Shown one piece after another: positions 1-6,692 of a DNA stretch of 14,922 nucleotides. Numbering within the stretch: position 1 is the stretch's first letter; each line of letters opens with the position of its first letter. The position numbers and the translations under genes are program-made. Below the pieces are notes generated by a model. It was not told the DNA's origin and made no database searches. It was given only the letters and a program-made list of their open reading frames with translations. Origin of the DNA: Firmicutes bacterium UBA5010 (lineage in GTDB: Bacteria; Bacillota; Clostridia; Tissierellales; Sedimentibacteraceae); the NCBI GenBank assembly GCA_002396645.1, contig DGYI01000035.1, forward strand, positions 1 to 14,922, given 5' to 3'.

Positions 1-674
1 ATAATTATAGTTTGGCAACCTGTACTTCAGCATCAAAATGCACAAGGTGCGGAGTAGTATCAGGAACAGCTTTAGGGCATAATTACAGTTCGGCGACCTG
101 TACTTCAGCATCAAAATGCACAAGGTGTGGAGCAGTATCGGGGACAGCCTTGGGCCATAATTACAGTTCAGCTACCTGTACATCAGCACAAAAATGCGCA
201 AGGTGCGGAGCAACGTCAGGAACAGCCTTGGGTCATAATTATAGTTCAGCAACCTGTACATCAGCATCAAAATGCACAAGGTGCGGAGCAACATCAGGAA
301 CAGAGTTAGGGCATAATTGGGTAAGTGGCACATGTACATATAGAAAGTGCAGTAGATGCAATTCTTCGGTAGGAAGTTCAAATCATAGTTGGGCTTATGG
401 TGCTTGTACATATAAGTTTTGTGATATTTGTGGAAGTTCTTCAGGAAGTACCTCGCATAATTGGGTAAATGGAACATGTACATATAAATCATGCGCAAAA
501 TGCGGCTCATCATCAGGAAGTACAAGCCATAGCTATTCTGCGGCAACCTGTACAAAACCAAAAACCTGTACAAAATGCGGAGCAACAAGCGGCTCAAAGT
601 TAGGCCATAATATTGTTGGCGGAAGATGCACACGCTGCAATGTTTCAGTTAATAGTATAAAAGAAGATTATTAA
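1..674 (+). CDS. Cysteine-rich tandem-repeat protein, 3' part only
   Basis: The reading frame is already open at the left edge (codons in frame from position 3), so the start and N-terminus lie outside the window. An internal TTG at 12 is not a start: it replaces a Ser codon of the repeat. What is visible is about 220 residues made almost entirely of 24-26-residue repeats. Each repeat has three cysteines and a histidine in the order C-x4-6-C-x2-C, then Gly/Ser-rich residues, then GHNY, SHNW or SHSY. This spacing resembles small zinc-ribbon-like or rubredoxin-knuckle motifs, so metal binding is possible, but that is inference. Similar CxxCG...GHxY/W repeats are known from large extracellular proteins of gut Clostridia and have no assigned function. 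The gene ends with NSIKEDY and TAA. The first lipoprotein gene starts 32 bp downstream on the same strand, suggesting cotranscription. No membrane anchor is seen in this C-terminal part. Confidence 0.8.
   Translation, partial: NYSLATCTSASKCTRCGVVSGTALGHNYSSATCTSASKCTRCGAVSGTALGHNYSSATCTSAQKCARCGATSGTALGHNYSSATCTSASKCTRCGATSGTELGHNWVSGTCTYRKCSRCNSSVGSSNHSWAYGACTYKFCDICGSSSGSTSHNWVNGTCTYKSCAKCGSSSGSTSHSYSAATCTKPKTCTKCGATSGSKLGHNIVGGRCTRCNVSVNSIKEDY
15..620 (+). repeat. In-frame tandem repeat array (78-bp and 72-bp units)
   Basis: Units begin at 15, 93, 171 and 249 (78 bp each, nearly identical at DNA level), then 327, 399 and 471 (72 bp each, more diverged), then 543 (78 bp). A degenerate remnant, GRCTRCN, follows at 621. 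The 78-bp units encode the A-T-C-T...C-x-x-C-G...L-G-H-N-Y type. The 72-bp units encode the G-T-C-T-Y...C-x-x-C-G-S-S-S-G...S-H-N-W type. The close DNA match among the first four units points to recent expansion or gene conversion. More units may lie to the left of the window. Confidence 0.9.
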
Positions 675-706
675 TTATATACTTGCGGTCAAAGGAGACA
701 ATTATA

Positions 707-1393
707 ATGAGAAAACAATATAAATATTTGATTATTATAATTATGTTACTGCAATTTTCATTGACAGGATGCGGACCGGGAACAGAGGAAGGCTTGGGAT
801 TTTCTACTTTGGAGAAGTTTAAGGAAAATTTTGTAGAGTATATGGCATATCCTTCCTATATTCCATTTGAATTTGACACAATTGAGAATATTAGATTGAA
901 TGTATATGCAAATTACAATGATAAAGGATTTAAAAGCAGAAAATGGCTTAAATATACCCCAAAGAAGAAATATAATAGAATAGATATCTTTAGAAGTATA
1001 ACATTAGGATATTCAAAAAACATCTCAAAAAATAATCAAATTTATGAATTAATAATTGTATATTATTCGCTTTTTCCTGAATTAAGGATAGAAGAAATAT
1101 ACCCGGAACATTCTGAATTTATCGAGTACGCTGGACATACGATTTATTATGGAGAAACTATTGACTCTGAGTTGATTTACCCTGATAAAACATATCTTGA
1201 AGGTGACAATAAGATATATTTAAACTATTTTATGAATTTTGATAATAAGGTCTATAAATTTCTATTTATTTATAATGTAAAAGAAGGTACAGAAAAAGAA
1301 AAAATTCTTGAGATACGAGATAAAGTCAAATATGAAGCCTTAGATGAAGCAGTAAAGTCCTACGAGTCTTTGAGGTATGAAAATAAGGATTAA
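707..1393 (+). CDS. Putative lipoprotein, copy 1 of a tandem pair
   Basis: I do not recognise the family. The ATG at 707 is chosen because AAGGAG at 692-697 sits 9 bases before it; an upstream in-frame TTG at 683 lies ahead of that site. The 228-residue product begins with a basic tip and a hydrophobic stretch, then the lipobox LTGC (cysteine about residue 22), as in lipoproteins cleaved by signal peptidase II and anchored on the outer face of the membrane. The mature part is rich in charged and aromatic residues. It contains YMAYPSYIPFEFDT near residues 45-58 and a charged C-terminal segment with EKILEIRDKVK. There is no catalytic motif that I can name. It is about two-thirds identical by eye to the next gene, with the ends most conserved. 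It lies between the cysteine-repeat gene and that paralogue, with no terminator between them. Confidence 0.8.
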   Translation: MRKQYKYLIIIIMLLQFSLTGCGPGTEEGLGFSTLEKFKENFVEYMAYPSYIPFEFDTIENIRLNVYANYNDKGFKSRKWLKYTPKKKYNRIDIFRSITLGYSKNISKNNQIYELIIVYYSLFPELRIEEIYPEHSEFIEYAGHTIYYGETIDSELIYPDKTYLEGDNKIYLNYFMNFDNKVYKFLFIYNVKEGTEKEKILEIRDKVKYEALDEAVKSYESLRYENKD

Positions 1394-1432
1394 ATGTTAT
1401 TTTAATAAGATATATGGAATGTAATATTGCTA

Positions 1433-1479
1433 TTAATAGTATAAAAGGATTATCCCCTTTCGGTAAGGAGGCAAATATA
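1433..1479 (+). repeat. Duplicated lead-in, copy of 649-706 upstream of the second lipoprotein gene
   Basis: The 15-base string TTAATAGTATAAAAG occurs at 1433-1447 and at 649-663. In the first position it codes for the NSIK of the cysteine-repeat protein tail. The homology then continues, with a gap, through the Shine-Dalgarno region into the lipoprotein start codons at 707 and 1480. The duplication that produced the second lipoprotein gene therefore probably included the last codons of the repeat gene, leaving a non-coding relic here. Confidence 0.65.
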
Positions 1480-2163
1480 ATGAAAAAACAATATAAACAT
1501 TTGATTATTATAATTATATTACTACAATTTTTATTAACAGGATGTGGACCGGGAACAGAAGAGAGCATGGATTTTTCTACTTTGGAGGAATTTAAGGAAA
1601 ACTTTGCTGAATATATGGCATATCCAAGTTATATTCCATTTGAGTTTGATACTAATGAAGATGTTATATTAGATGTAGGTGCAAGTTATAATGATAAAAG
1701 ACCTAGAGATATATGGTTTAAATATATTTCTAAAAAGAAGTACAAGAGAATAGACATTCTTAACGCTATAACACTGGGATACAAAAAAACTCAGCATCAA
1801 TATAATAAAATTTATGAATTAGTAGGTGTATACTATTCATTCTTGCCCGAATTTGAATTAGAAGATTTGCATCGTAAAGGTACTGAGTTTATAGAACATA
1901 AAGGATATACAGTTTATTATGAAGAAATTATAGAGTCTGAGCTGATTAATCCTGAAAAAGTATTTTCTGAAGGTAATAACATGATAAATTTGTATTATAA
2001 TATGAATTTTGATAATAAATTTTATGTATTTTCGTTTTATTACTATGTAAAAGAAGGTACAGACAGAGAAAAAATCCTCGAGATACGTGATAAAGTCAAA
2101 ACTGAAGCCTTAGACGAAGTTATAAAATCCTACGAATCTTTAGATTATGAAAATAAGAATTAA
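1480..2163 (+). CDS. Putative lipoprotein, copy 2 of a tandem pair
   Basis: This is a paralogue of the gene ending at 1393 and equally unrecognised. The start is ATG 1480, 8 bases after TAAGGAGG (1464-1471); a longer reading from 1414 would place that Shine-Dalgarno inside the gene. The 227-residue protein has the same architecture: basic tip, hydrophobic stretch, lipobox LTGC followed by GPGTEE, the YMAYPSYIPFEFDT block, and a C-terminal block with EKILEIRDKVK and KSYESL. The middle third has diverged most. This pattern suggests conserved terminal functions, export at one end and perhaps contact at the other, around a variable core, which is inference. It is followed by an intrinsic terminator, so the three left-hand genes may form one transcript. 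Confidence 0.8.
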   Translation: MKKQYKHLIIIIILLQFLLTGCGPGTEESMDFSTLEEFKENFAEYMAYPSYIPFEFDTNEDVILDVGASYNDKRPRDIWFKYISKKKYKRIDILNAITLGYKKTQHQYNKIYELVGVYYSFLPEFELEDLHRKGTEFIEHKGYTVYYEEIIESELINPEKVFSEGNNMINLYYNMNFDNKFYVFSFYYYVKEGTDREKILEIRDKVKTEALDEVIKSYESLDYENKN

Positions 2164-2186
2164 ATTATAGAATTTTCATATACAAC

Positions 2187-2231
2187 GAGAATGTCGATTT
2201 ATTATTATAAATTAGTTGACATTCTCTTTTT
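2187..2231 (+). terminator. Intrinsic terminator after the lipoprotein pair
   Basis: GAGAATGTC (2187-2195) pairs with GACATTCTC (2218-2226), extendable by one G-U and one A-U pair. The loop is about 18 bases, and TTTTT (2227-2231) follows directly. Confidence 0.8.
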
Positions 2232-2242
2232 ATTGATAAAAT

Positions 2243-2272
2243 TTGAAAATATGATAAAAATAAAGATATATT
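2243..2272 (+). promoter_or_regulatory. Possible sigma-A promoter of the response regulator gene
   Basis: TTGAAA (2243-2248) is followed after 18 bases by TATATT (2267-2272). It lies between the preceding terminator and the regulator start at 2307. The region is very AT-rich, so chance matches are likely. TTGATA at 2233 with TAAAAA at 2255 is an alternative pair. Confidence 0.35.
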
Positions 2273-2306
2273 AATAAACATAGCTGAAAGGGCGAAAGAA
2301 GTTTTT

Positions 2307-3002
2307 ATGTATGCAAATAAAAGGATATTGGTAGTTGATGATGAAATTAAAATAGTGAATATTTTGAAGGAATATTTGGAGAAATCAGGCTATGATGTCT
2401 TGGTATCTTACACCGGAAAGGAAGCTATAGATTTATTTGAAAAAAATGATGTAGATTTAATATTGCTCGATTTAATGCTGCCTGATTTGACGGGTGAAAA
2501 TGTTTGTAAGGCAATTCGTGCAAAATCAAGAGTGCCAATAATTATGATTACTGCAAGAACAGATAAAAAAAGCTTAATTAAGGGGCTGAATATAGGCGCA
2601 GATGATTATATAACCAAGCCGTTTAGCCTTAAAGAGATTATAGCGCGAATCGAGGCGGTTTTAAGAAGAGTAAAAAGTGACAATTTAACAAATATCCCTG
2701 TTTCATTTTTTGATGGTTATTTGACTATTGATTTTGTCAATTCAAGTATAAAAATAAACGGTAAAAAAATTTCGCTTACAGCCACGGAGTCCAAGATTTT
2801 AAACACAATGGCTAAGGCTCCTAATAGAGTGTTTTCAAGAGATGAGCTCATTGCATATGCTCTTAACTATGAATTTGATGGCTACGATAGAAGTATAGAT
2901 GCCTATATTAAAAGTATACGCTTAAAAATAGAGCCTGATAGAAAAAATCCGAGATTTATAGTCACTGTTCATGGAGTAGGATATAAGTTTGTAGGTGAGT
3001 AA
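2307..3002 (+). CDS. OmpR/PhoB-family response regulator, orphan
   Basis: This 231-residue protein is a DNA-binding transcription factor controlled by phosphorylation. Residues 6-120 form a receiver domain with the acidic pair D11-D12, phospho-acceptor D55 (in LLLDLMLP), switch residue T82 and invariant K104 (TKPF). Residues about 134-231 form the winged-helix effector domain, with the typical LTATESKIL entry and the C-terminal GVGYKF wing. The length is normal for the family. ATG 2307 is preceded only by weak purine-rich stretches (AAAGGG, AAAGAAG), so translation initiation may be modest. No histidine kinase gene is adjacent: the next gene encodes a cell-wall peptidase. The partner kinase is therefore elsewhere or absent. 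The specific signal cannot be read from the sequence. A candidate target box lies just downstream at 3089-3105. Confidence 0.93.
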   Translation: MYANKRILVVDDEIKIVNILKEYLEKSGYDVLVSYTGKEAIDLFEKNDVDLILLDLMLPDLTGENVCKAIRAKSRVPIIMITARTDKKSLIKGLNIGADDYITKPFSLKEIIARIEAVLRRVKSDNLTNIPVSFFDGYLTIDFVNSSIKINGKKISLTATESKILNTMAKAPNRVFSRDELIAYALNYEFDGYDRSIDAYIKSIRLKIEPDRKNPRFIVTVHGVGYKFVGE

Positions 3003-3088
3003 TAGGGCTATATTTCAACTAAAAACTAGAAAAATTTGAAACTGGTTTTAAAATAAAATTACTTGTAGTATAAATTAATTCTTAAATC

Positions 3089-3134
3089 TTCACATTATTC
3101 TCACATTTATATGTTAGAGTATAAACCGTACTCT
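3089..3134 (+). promoter_or_regulatory. Candidate PhoP/WalR-type box and promoter of the SH3-NlpC/P60 gene
   Basis: TTCACA (3089-3094) and CTCACA (3100-3105) form a direct repeat with a 5-base gap (11-bp period). This is the geometry bound by OmpR-family regulators, and is close to the TTHACA-N5 PhoP half-sites or, on the other strand, to WalR TGTWAH-N5 half-sites. The repeat covers the -35 zone of a possible -10 TATAAA at 3120-3125. The palindrome AGAGTA-N7-TACTCT (3116-3134) overlaps that -10. Another TATAAT at 3151-3156 lies very close to the ribosome binding site. Binding by the neighbouring regulator is inference. Confidence 0.4.
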
Positions 3135-3174
3135 ATGAATACATAGCTTGTATAATAGATAAGGAGTGTGGATA

Positions 3175-3852
3175 ATGATAAATTTAAAAAGGAACATAGC
3201 AGTTTTGTTAAGTACAGGGGTATTGCTGCTAGGTGCGGGATTTGTCTGCGATTATAATGTATATGCAGATGACGAGCCTGCTCAAAGCAGTACTGTGGAA
3301 ACAAAGGTAGCAACTGTAACGACTACGAATTTAAGAGTTAGGAAAGGCCCTTCTACAGATACAAGTATACTGGCTTTAGTTAATACAGGTGAAACCTTTA
3401 CTCTTTTGGAGGAAGCCGGAGAGTGGTACAAAATATCATATAAGGGTCAGGAAGCATACATACATGGAGATTATGCTTACATATCGACAGGTACTGAACA
3501 GGAAAAAAACTTAGGACAAAAAGTGGTGGATTATGCACTTCAATTTGTAGGGAATCCATATGTATACGGTGGTACAAGCTTAACTAAAGGTGCCGACTGC
3601 TCAGGATTTGTTATGAATGTCTATAAAAATTTCGGTATATCTCTGCCGAGAACATCATCTTTGCAAGGTAATAGCGGAACATACGTAAATGGACTTCAAA
3701 ATGCGAAACCGGGCGATTTAATATGGTATTCCGGACATATAGCTATATATATGGGAGATGGGAAAATAGTACATGCAGCTAATGAAAGACTTGGAATTAC
3801 TGTATCCAGTGTTTACTTTAAATCAATATTAGGCATAAGAAGAATAGATTAG
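3175..3852 (+). CDS. Secreted SH3b-NlpC/P60 cell-wall endopeptidase
   Basis: This 225-residue exported peptidoglycan hydrolase is predicted to cut stem-peptide bonds. ATG 3175 lies 8 bases after AAGGAG (3161-3166). Residues 1-31 are a signal peptide (basic tip, hydrophobic core, VYA then DD). Residues about 44-105 are a bacterial SH3 domain with the NLRVRKGPSTD motif, which typically binds cell wall. Residues about 113-225 are an NlpC/P60 domain with catalytic C142 in ADCSGF, H188 in GHIAIYMG and third residue H200 in IVHA; the PRTS loop is also present. This single-SH3, single-peptidase layout is typical of small clostridial endopeptidases. The gene has its own upstream regulatory region and its own terminator, so it appears monocistronic. 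Its position after the orphan response regulator makes regulation by it plausible, but this is unproven. Confidence 0.92.
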   Translation: MINLKRNIAVLLSTGVLLLGAGFVCDYNVYADDEPAQSSTVETKVATVTTTNLRVRKGPSTDTSILALVNTGETFTLLEEAGEWYKISYKGQEAYIHGDYAYISTGTEQEKNLGQKVVDYALQFVGNPYVYGGTSLTKGADCSGFVMNVYKNFGISLPRTSSLQGNSGTYVNGLQNAKPGDLIWYSGHIAIYMGDGKIVHAANERLGITVSSVYFKSILGIRRID

Positions 3853-3876
3853 AGTATTTATAGTTAAAGTAAATTA

Positions 3877-3918
3877 AATGAGTGTAACGTTGAAGAAAAC
3901 GATACACTCATTATTTTT
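3877..3918 (+). terminator. Intrinsic terminator after the NlpC/P60 gene
   Basis: AATGAGTGTA (3877-3886) pairs with TACACTCATT (3903-3912). The stem continues past an A-A mismatch with CGTT/AACG around a GAAGAA loop, and T-rich sequence (3914-3918) follows. Confidence 0.88.
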
Positions 3919-3928
3919 ATAAACTAAA

Positions 3929-3957
3929 TTGATTATGTGCAAATATTGTGCTAACAT
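3929..3957 (+). promoter_or_regulatory. Probable promoter of the creatininase-family gene
   Basis: TTGATT (3929-3934) is followed after 17 bases by TAACAT (3952-3957), with an extended -10 TGC immediately before it. The site lies between the preceding terminator and the start at 3994. A perfect TATAAT at 3963-3968 has no good -35 partner. Confidence 0.45.
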
Positions 3958-3993
3958 ATTTATATAATAATTTTGTATATGGGAGATAAAAGC

Positions 3994-4752
3994 ATGAGAT
4001 TAGCACATATAACATGGAAAAAGGCTGATGAGTATTTCAAAAGTAACGATACAGTTTTAATAGCGATAGGCAGCATAGAAAATCACGGCACACATTTGGC
4101 ACTTGGAACTGATACATTGATACCTGACAAAATATTGGAGCTGACAGAAAAAAAGGTTGATGTTATGATAGCACCGACAATACCGTACGGAGCATGTGAT
4201 TCAATGATTGATTTTCCCGGAACGATATCCATAGGCTATGATGGGTTGCTGGCAATAGTGACTAAAATCACAGACTGTCTGTTTGACTTTGGTGTCAGGA
4301 AATTTGTGTTTTTAAACGGTCACGGAGGTAATATATCTGCTTTGGAAGCGGCAAGTTTAAATATAAATAATAAGGGCGGCTTAGCAGCGGTATTTAATTG
4401 GTGGTTAATTGCACCTGAACTTAATGAAGCATGGCGCGGAGGACATGGAGGAGCAGAGGAAACTGCCGCAGTTATGTCTGTTAATCCTGAATTTGTTGAT
4501 ATGAGTTCCTTAGAAGAAATGAATGTTAAGGATGTATCTGAAATCCTTAAGGGCAGTGGTTTTAAAACGATAAGTTTTAAAGGAATTGACATAAGTATTC
4601 CAAGAAATTATAAAAATGTAACGGATAACGGCTGGATAGGAAATGATCATCCTAAAAAGGCAACGAAACAATGGGGAGATGAAATGCTTGAAGCTACTTC
4701 TTGCTATCTGTCAGAATTTATTGAAGAATTCAAAAAAGTGAATATTATATAA
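3994..4752 (+). CDS. Creatininase-family metal-dependent amidohydrolase
   Basis: This 252-residue protein belongs to the creatininase/formamide-amidohydrolase family (members include creatininase and the formamide amidases ArfB/MftE). These are cytosolic enzymes with a two-metal site that hydrolyse cyclic or linear amides. The metal-ligand positions are all visible: E29 and H31 in SIENHG, D40 in GTDT, H110 in NGHGGN and an acidic residue, E155 or E156, in GHGGAEET. The length matches the family. The start is ATG 3994, 8 bases after GGGAG (3981-3985); ATG 3979 lies ahead of that site and is less likely. There is no signal peptide. The gene stands alone between its own promoter and a terminator, so context gives no substrate. 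Neither creatine nor riboflavin/deazaflavin genes are nearby, so I do not assign a specific reaction. Confidence 0.88.
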   Translation: MRLAHITWKKADEYFKSNDTVLIAIGSIENHGTHLALGTDTLIPDKILELTEKKVDVMIAPTIPYGACDSMIDFPGTISIGYDGLLAIVTKITDCLFDFGVRKFVFLNGHGGNISALEAASLNINNKGGLAAVFNWWLIAPELNEAWRGGHGGAEETAAVMSVNPEFVDMSSLEEMNVKDVSEILKGSGFKTISFKGIDISIPRNYKNVTDNGWIGNDHPKKATKQWGDEMLEATSCYLSEFIEEFKKVNII

Positions 4753-4759
4753 AGCTTAA

Positions 4760-4808
4760 AAAGGCAGAAATTCTTAAGTCTGGATTCCTGCCTTTGATTA
4801 ATTTTTTT
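4760..4808. terminator. Bidirectional terminator between convergent genes
   Basis: AAAGGCAG (4760-4767) pairs with CTGCCTTT (4788-4795). On the plus strand a T-run at 4802-4808 follows, serving the creatininase-family gene. On the minus strand the stem runs into five T (complement of the A-run at 4758-4762), serving the sipL-like gene that ends at 4828. Confidence 0.8.
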
Positions 4809-4827
4809 ATAAATTTTCTTGACCTCT

Positions 4828-6375
4828 TTAAACTTGCTTAGTAATTATAATTTTGCTTCCCGGTTCTAAAGCATCATTCATATCCAGATTGTTTAATTTT
4901 CTGAGATAGTCCATTGATACATTGTAATTCTTAGCTATATCCCAAATGTTTTCATTCGGTTGAACTACTCTGAATACTATACTTGCCGTATTTTTATTAT
5001 TTAATTTTTCACCTAAGCTTATATTATTTATAACATACACCTCTTTGTCATCCTTGATACTCAGCTCATTCACTATTTTAGCTTCGATTAAGATGGTATT
5101 TAAGCCTTTTCTGTAAGCGCCGAGCTCATCTAAGCTTATTTTAACATCTGCATCTGATATGTTGTCATAATCGGATAAATCAACAGTAGATGTAAAAGGA
5201 ATAGATGACGATACGCTGTCAACCTTGTTGTTATCACCATTCAAGAATATTACATTCACATCTATAAATCCGTCGGCTACCACTCTGTCCTCATAGATAT
5301 TTTTTTCTGATATTTTCGGTGTTGCGTCATAATAATATATGTCTTTTATTGTTGCATTCTCGATATCAAAGGTTTTTTCAAAGCTTTCTTTGGATTCCTT
5401 AAAATCAATAATAGATGATAAGGAAATATTGCTGCTTTCGATTTGAACTTCGTTTGTAGTTGAGTAAGCATCAGAAATTATATTTTTACTGACTGTGTTG
5501 TAAAGCTCCGCGGTTAAAAGCATTTCTATGTCAAATGAGAATATTTTTCTTTCATCATTGTCATCTCTTGATATAACACAATCTACATTTGAAATATTGA
5601 CATTGACATTTTTCATCATAGAATCATCGGCATTTTTAAATTCCATATAATGAGTGAACGGAAAATCCTTTGTTATATAATTCAGAGTTGCAAAGCTGTT
5701 GTCCTCGGTATAAAGTACTCCCAGTTTGCAGCTGCCTTCGATCAATACTCTTTCGTTCATTATATCCACTTCGGAAATCTTGCAGTTTGCATCAACCTTT
5801 AGTATATTAAGTATTTCATTCATATTAGGGTCGAGTATAATGTTTTCGCTTATAGGCATCTGAGCTTCCTGTTTGCTGACAATATCTGTGTAGACTATAT
5901 TGTTTGTCTTAGTTTGAAGGCTTTCATCAGAGTCGAATTCTGATATATACTCAACGCTGTGTTTGTCAATTGCCTTCGTATCGATATTTATAACTGCCTT
6001 AACCAATGCTTTTCTATCAGAAAGAATCTTTGAGTCTATATAGTCTATAGATGGTGTTATGTTTGCCGACATTCTTTCTGTGACACCGCGAAGAGGTATT
6101 TCTTCCATAAAGTCTATTTTTCCTTTCGCAGCTTGAGTTGTTGAATCCTCATCATTTCCACGATAGATAATATTGTAGTTTAATTGACCGTAAACTGCTA
6201 CTTTATCGCTAAGAGTGGATACATTATTGATTTCTACTTTTCCTGAGGTATATATAATCTTTTCCACGCTATGTAAATTTTCAGGTATGTAGATATCTCC
6301 TTCAACAATTAAATCTGTTATACTCTCGCCTATAAGTTCATTTACTATAAATGCATCATTGCTCTTTTCAAACAA
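4828..6375 (-). CDS. sipL: SipL-like spore coat morphogenetic protein (SPOCS/DUF3794 + LysM)
   Basis: The protein has 515 residues. The N-terminal and central parts carry DUF3794 (SPOCS) beta-rich repeats, with recurring patterns such as V-Y-G-Q-L-N-Y-N-I-I-Y and V-L-I-E-G-S-C-K-L-G-V-L-Y around residues 30-450. Residues 467-515 are a C-terminal LysM domain (NENIWDIAKNYNVS...LEPGSKIIITK). Order and length match Clostridioides difficile SipL, which binds the spore-coat ATPase SpoIVA through its LysM domain and localises coat around the forespore in the mother cell. The start is a TTG at 6375-6373, 7 bases after AAGGAGGA (complement of 6383-6390); no ATG is available nearby. The gene is convergent with the creatininase-family gene and divergent from the Cys-motif gene. 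Expression in the mother cell under sigma-E is expected from the family and agrees with a weak promoter match upstream. Confidence 0.85.
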   Translation of the reverse strand: MFEKSNDAFIVNELIGESITDLIVEGDIYIPENLHSVEKIIYTSGKVEINNVSTLSDKVAVYGQLNYNIIYRGNDEDSTTQAAKGKIDFMEEIPLRGVTERMSANITPSIDYIDSKILSDRKALVKAVINIDTKAIDKHSVEYISEFDSDESLQTKTNNIVYTDIVSKQEAQMPISENIILDPNMNEILNILKVDANCKISEVDIMNERVLIEGSCKLGVLYTEDNSFATLNYITKDFPFTHYMEFKNADDSMMKNVNVNISNVDCVISRDDNDERKIFSFDIEMLLTAELYNTVSKNIISDAYSTTNEVQIESSNISLSSIIDFKESKESFEKTFDIENATIKDIYYYDATPKISEKNIYEDRVVADGFIDVNVIFLNGDNNKVDSVSSSIPFTSTVDLSDYDNISDADVKISLDELGAYRKGLNTILIEAKIVNELSIKDDKEVYVINNISLGEKLNNKNTASIVFRVVQPNENIWDIAKNYNVSMDYLRKLNNLDMNDALEPGSKIIITKQV

Positions 6376-6412
6376 ATTAAAATCCTCCTTTTAGACATTA
6401 TAAACAATAAAT

Positions 6413-6441
6413 AATTCATGTTTGCAAGTCCAAGTAATATT
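6413..6441 (-). promoter_or_regulatory. Possible sigma-E-type promoter of the sipL-like gene
   Basis: On the minus strand, ATATT (complement of 6436-6440) is followed after 15 bases by CATGAATT (complement of 6413-6420). This resembles the sigma-E pattern ATATT-N14-CATACAAT, with mismatches in the -10 and one extra spacer base. It lies about 40 bp before the start codon. Confidence 0.35.
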
Positions 6442-6486
6442 ATTTGTTAATATATATGTAAACAGGATATAAATTATGAAAAATAT

Positions 6487-6519
6487 ATTGATATTTATCA
6501 ATTAAATTGTATTACAATT
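6487..6519. promoter_or_regulatory. Two adjacent perfect palindromes in the divergent gap; candidate operators
   Basis: ATTGATATTTATCAAT (6487-6502) contains TTGAT-N4-ATCAA, an exact match to the Fnr-type consensus. AATTGTATTACAATT (6505-6519) is a second perfect dyad, with the TTGT-N3-ACAA form seen at some GntR-family sites. They lie within the 317 bp (6376-6692) between the divergent sipL-like and Cys-motif genes. Apart from these dyads and the sigma-E-like site, that gap shows only AT-rich sequence, with a lone TATAAT at 6658-6663 that lacks a good -35. Which protein binds, if any, is unknown. Confidence 0.4.
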
Positions 6520-6692
6520 AAAGCTTGAAGCATACATGTCAAATGAAAATTTATTATACAATTTGAATCGAGCATAAAATATTTTTATTTGAATAAAGAA
6601 CTTTTATCATCTACAATTAAACGAGCAGTAATAGGCATAGAAGCGAAAATGTTGGAATATAATGATATTTTGTGAAAATAATGGAGGTTATT

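Noticed and set aside
12..14. TTG at 12 as the start of the cysteine-repeat protein
   Set aside because: It occupies a repeat position that is Ser in the other units, has no ribosome binding site, and the frame is open upstream to the window edge.
172..633. Long minus-strand open frame across the repeat region
   Set aside because: It is the antisense shadow of the repetitive gene: no ribosome binding site, and the product is an aromatic/Leu-rich antisense read of the repeats.
3022..3049. Hairpin AAAACTAG/CTGGTTTT after the response regulator as a terminator
   Set aside because: The stem is short and A-U rich with a U-G pair, and no real T-run follows; it is too weak to annotate.
3151..3156. 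Perfect TATAAT as the -10 of the NlpC/P60 gene
   Set aside because: No -35 at proper distance, and the resulting start would fall in or next to the ribosome binding site; TATAAA at 3120 fits better.
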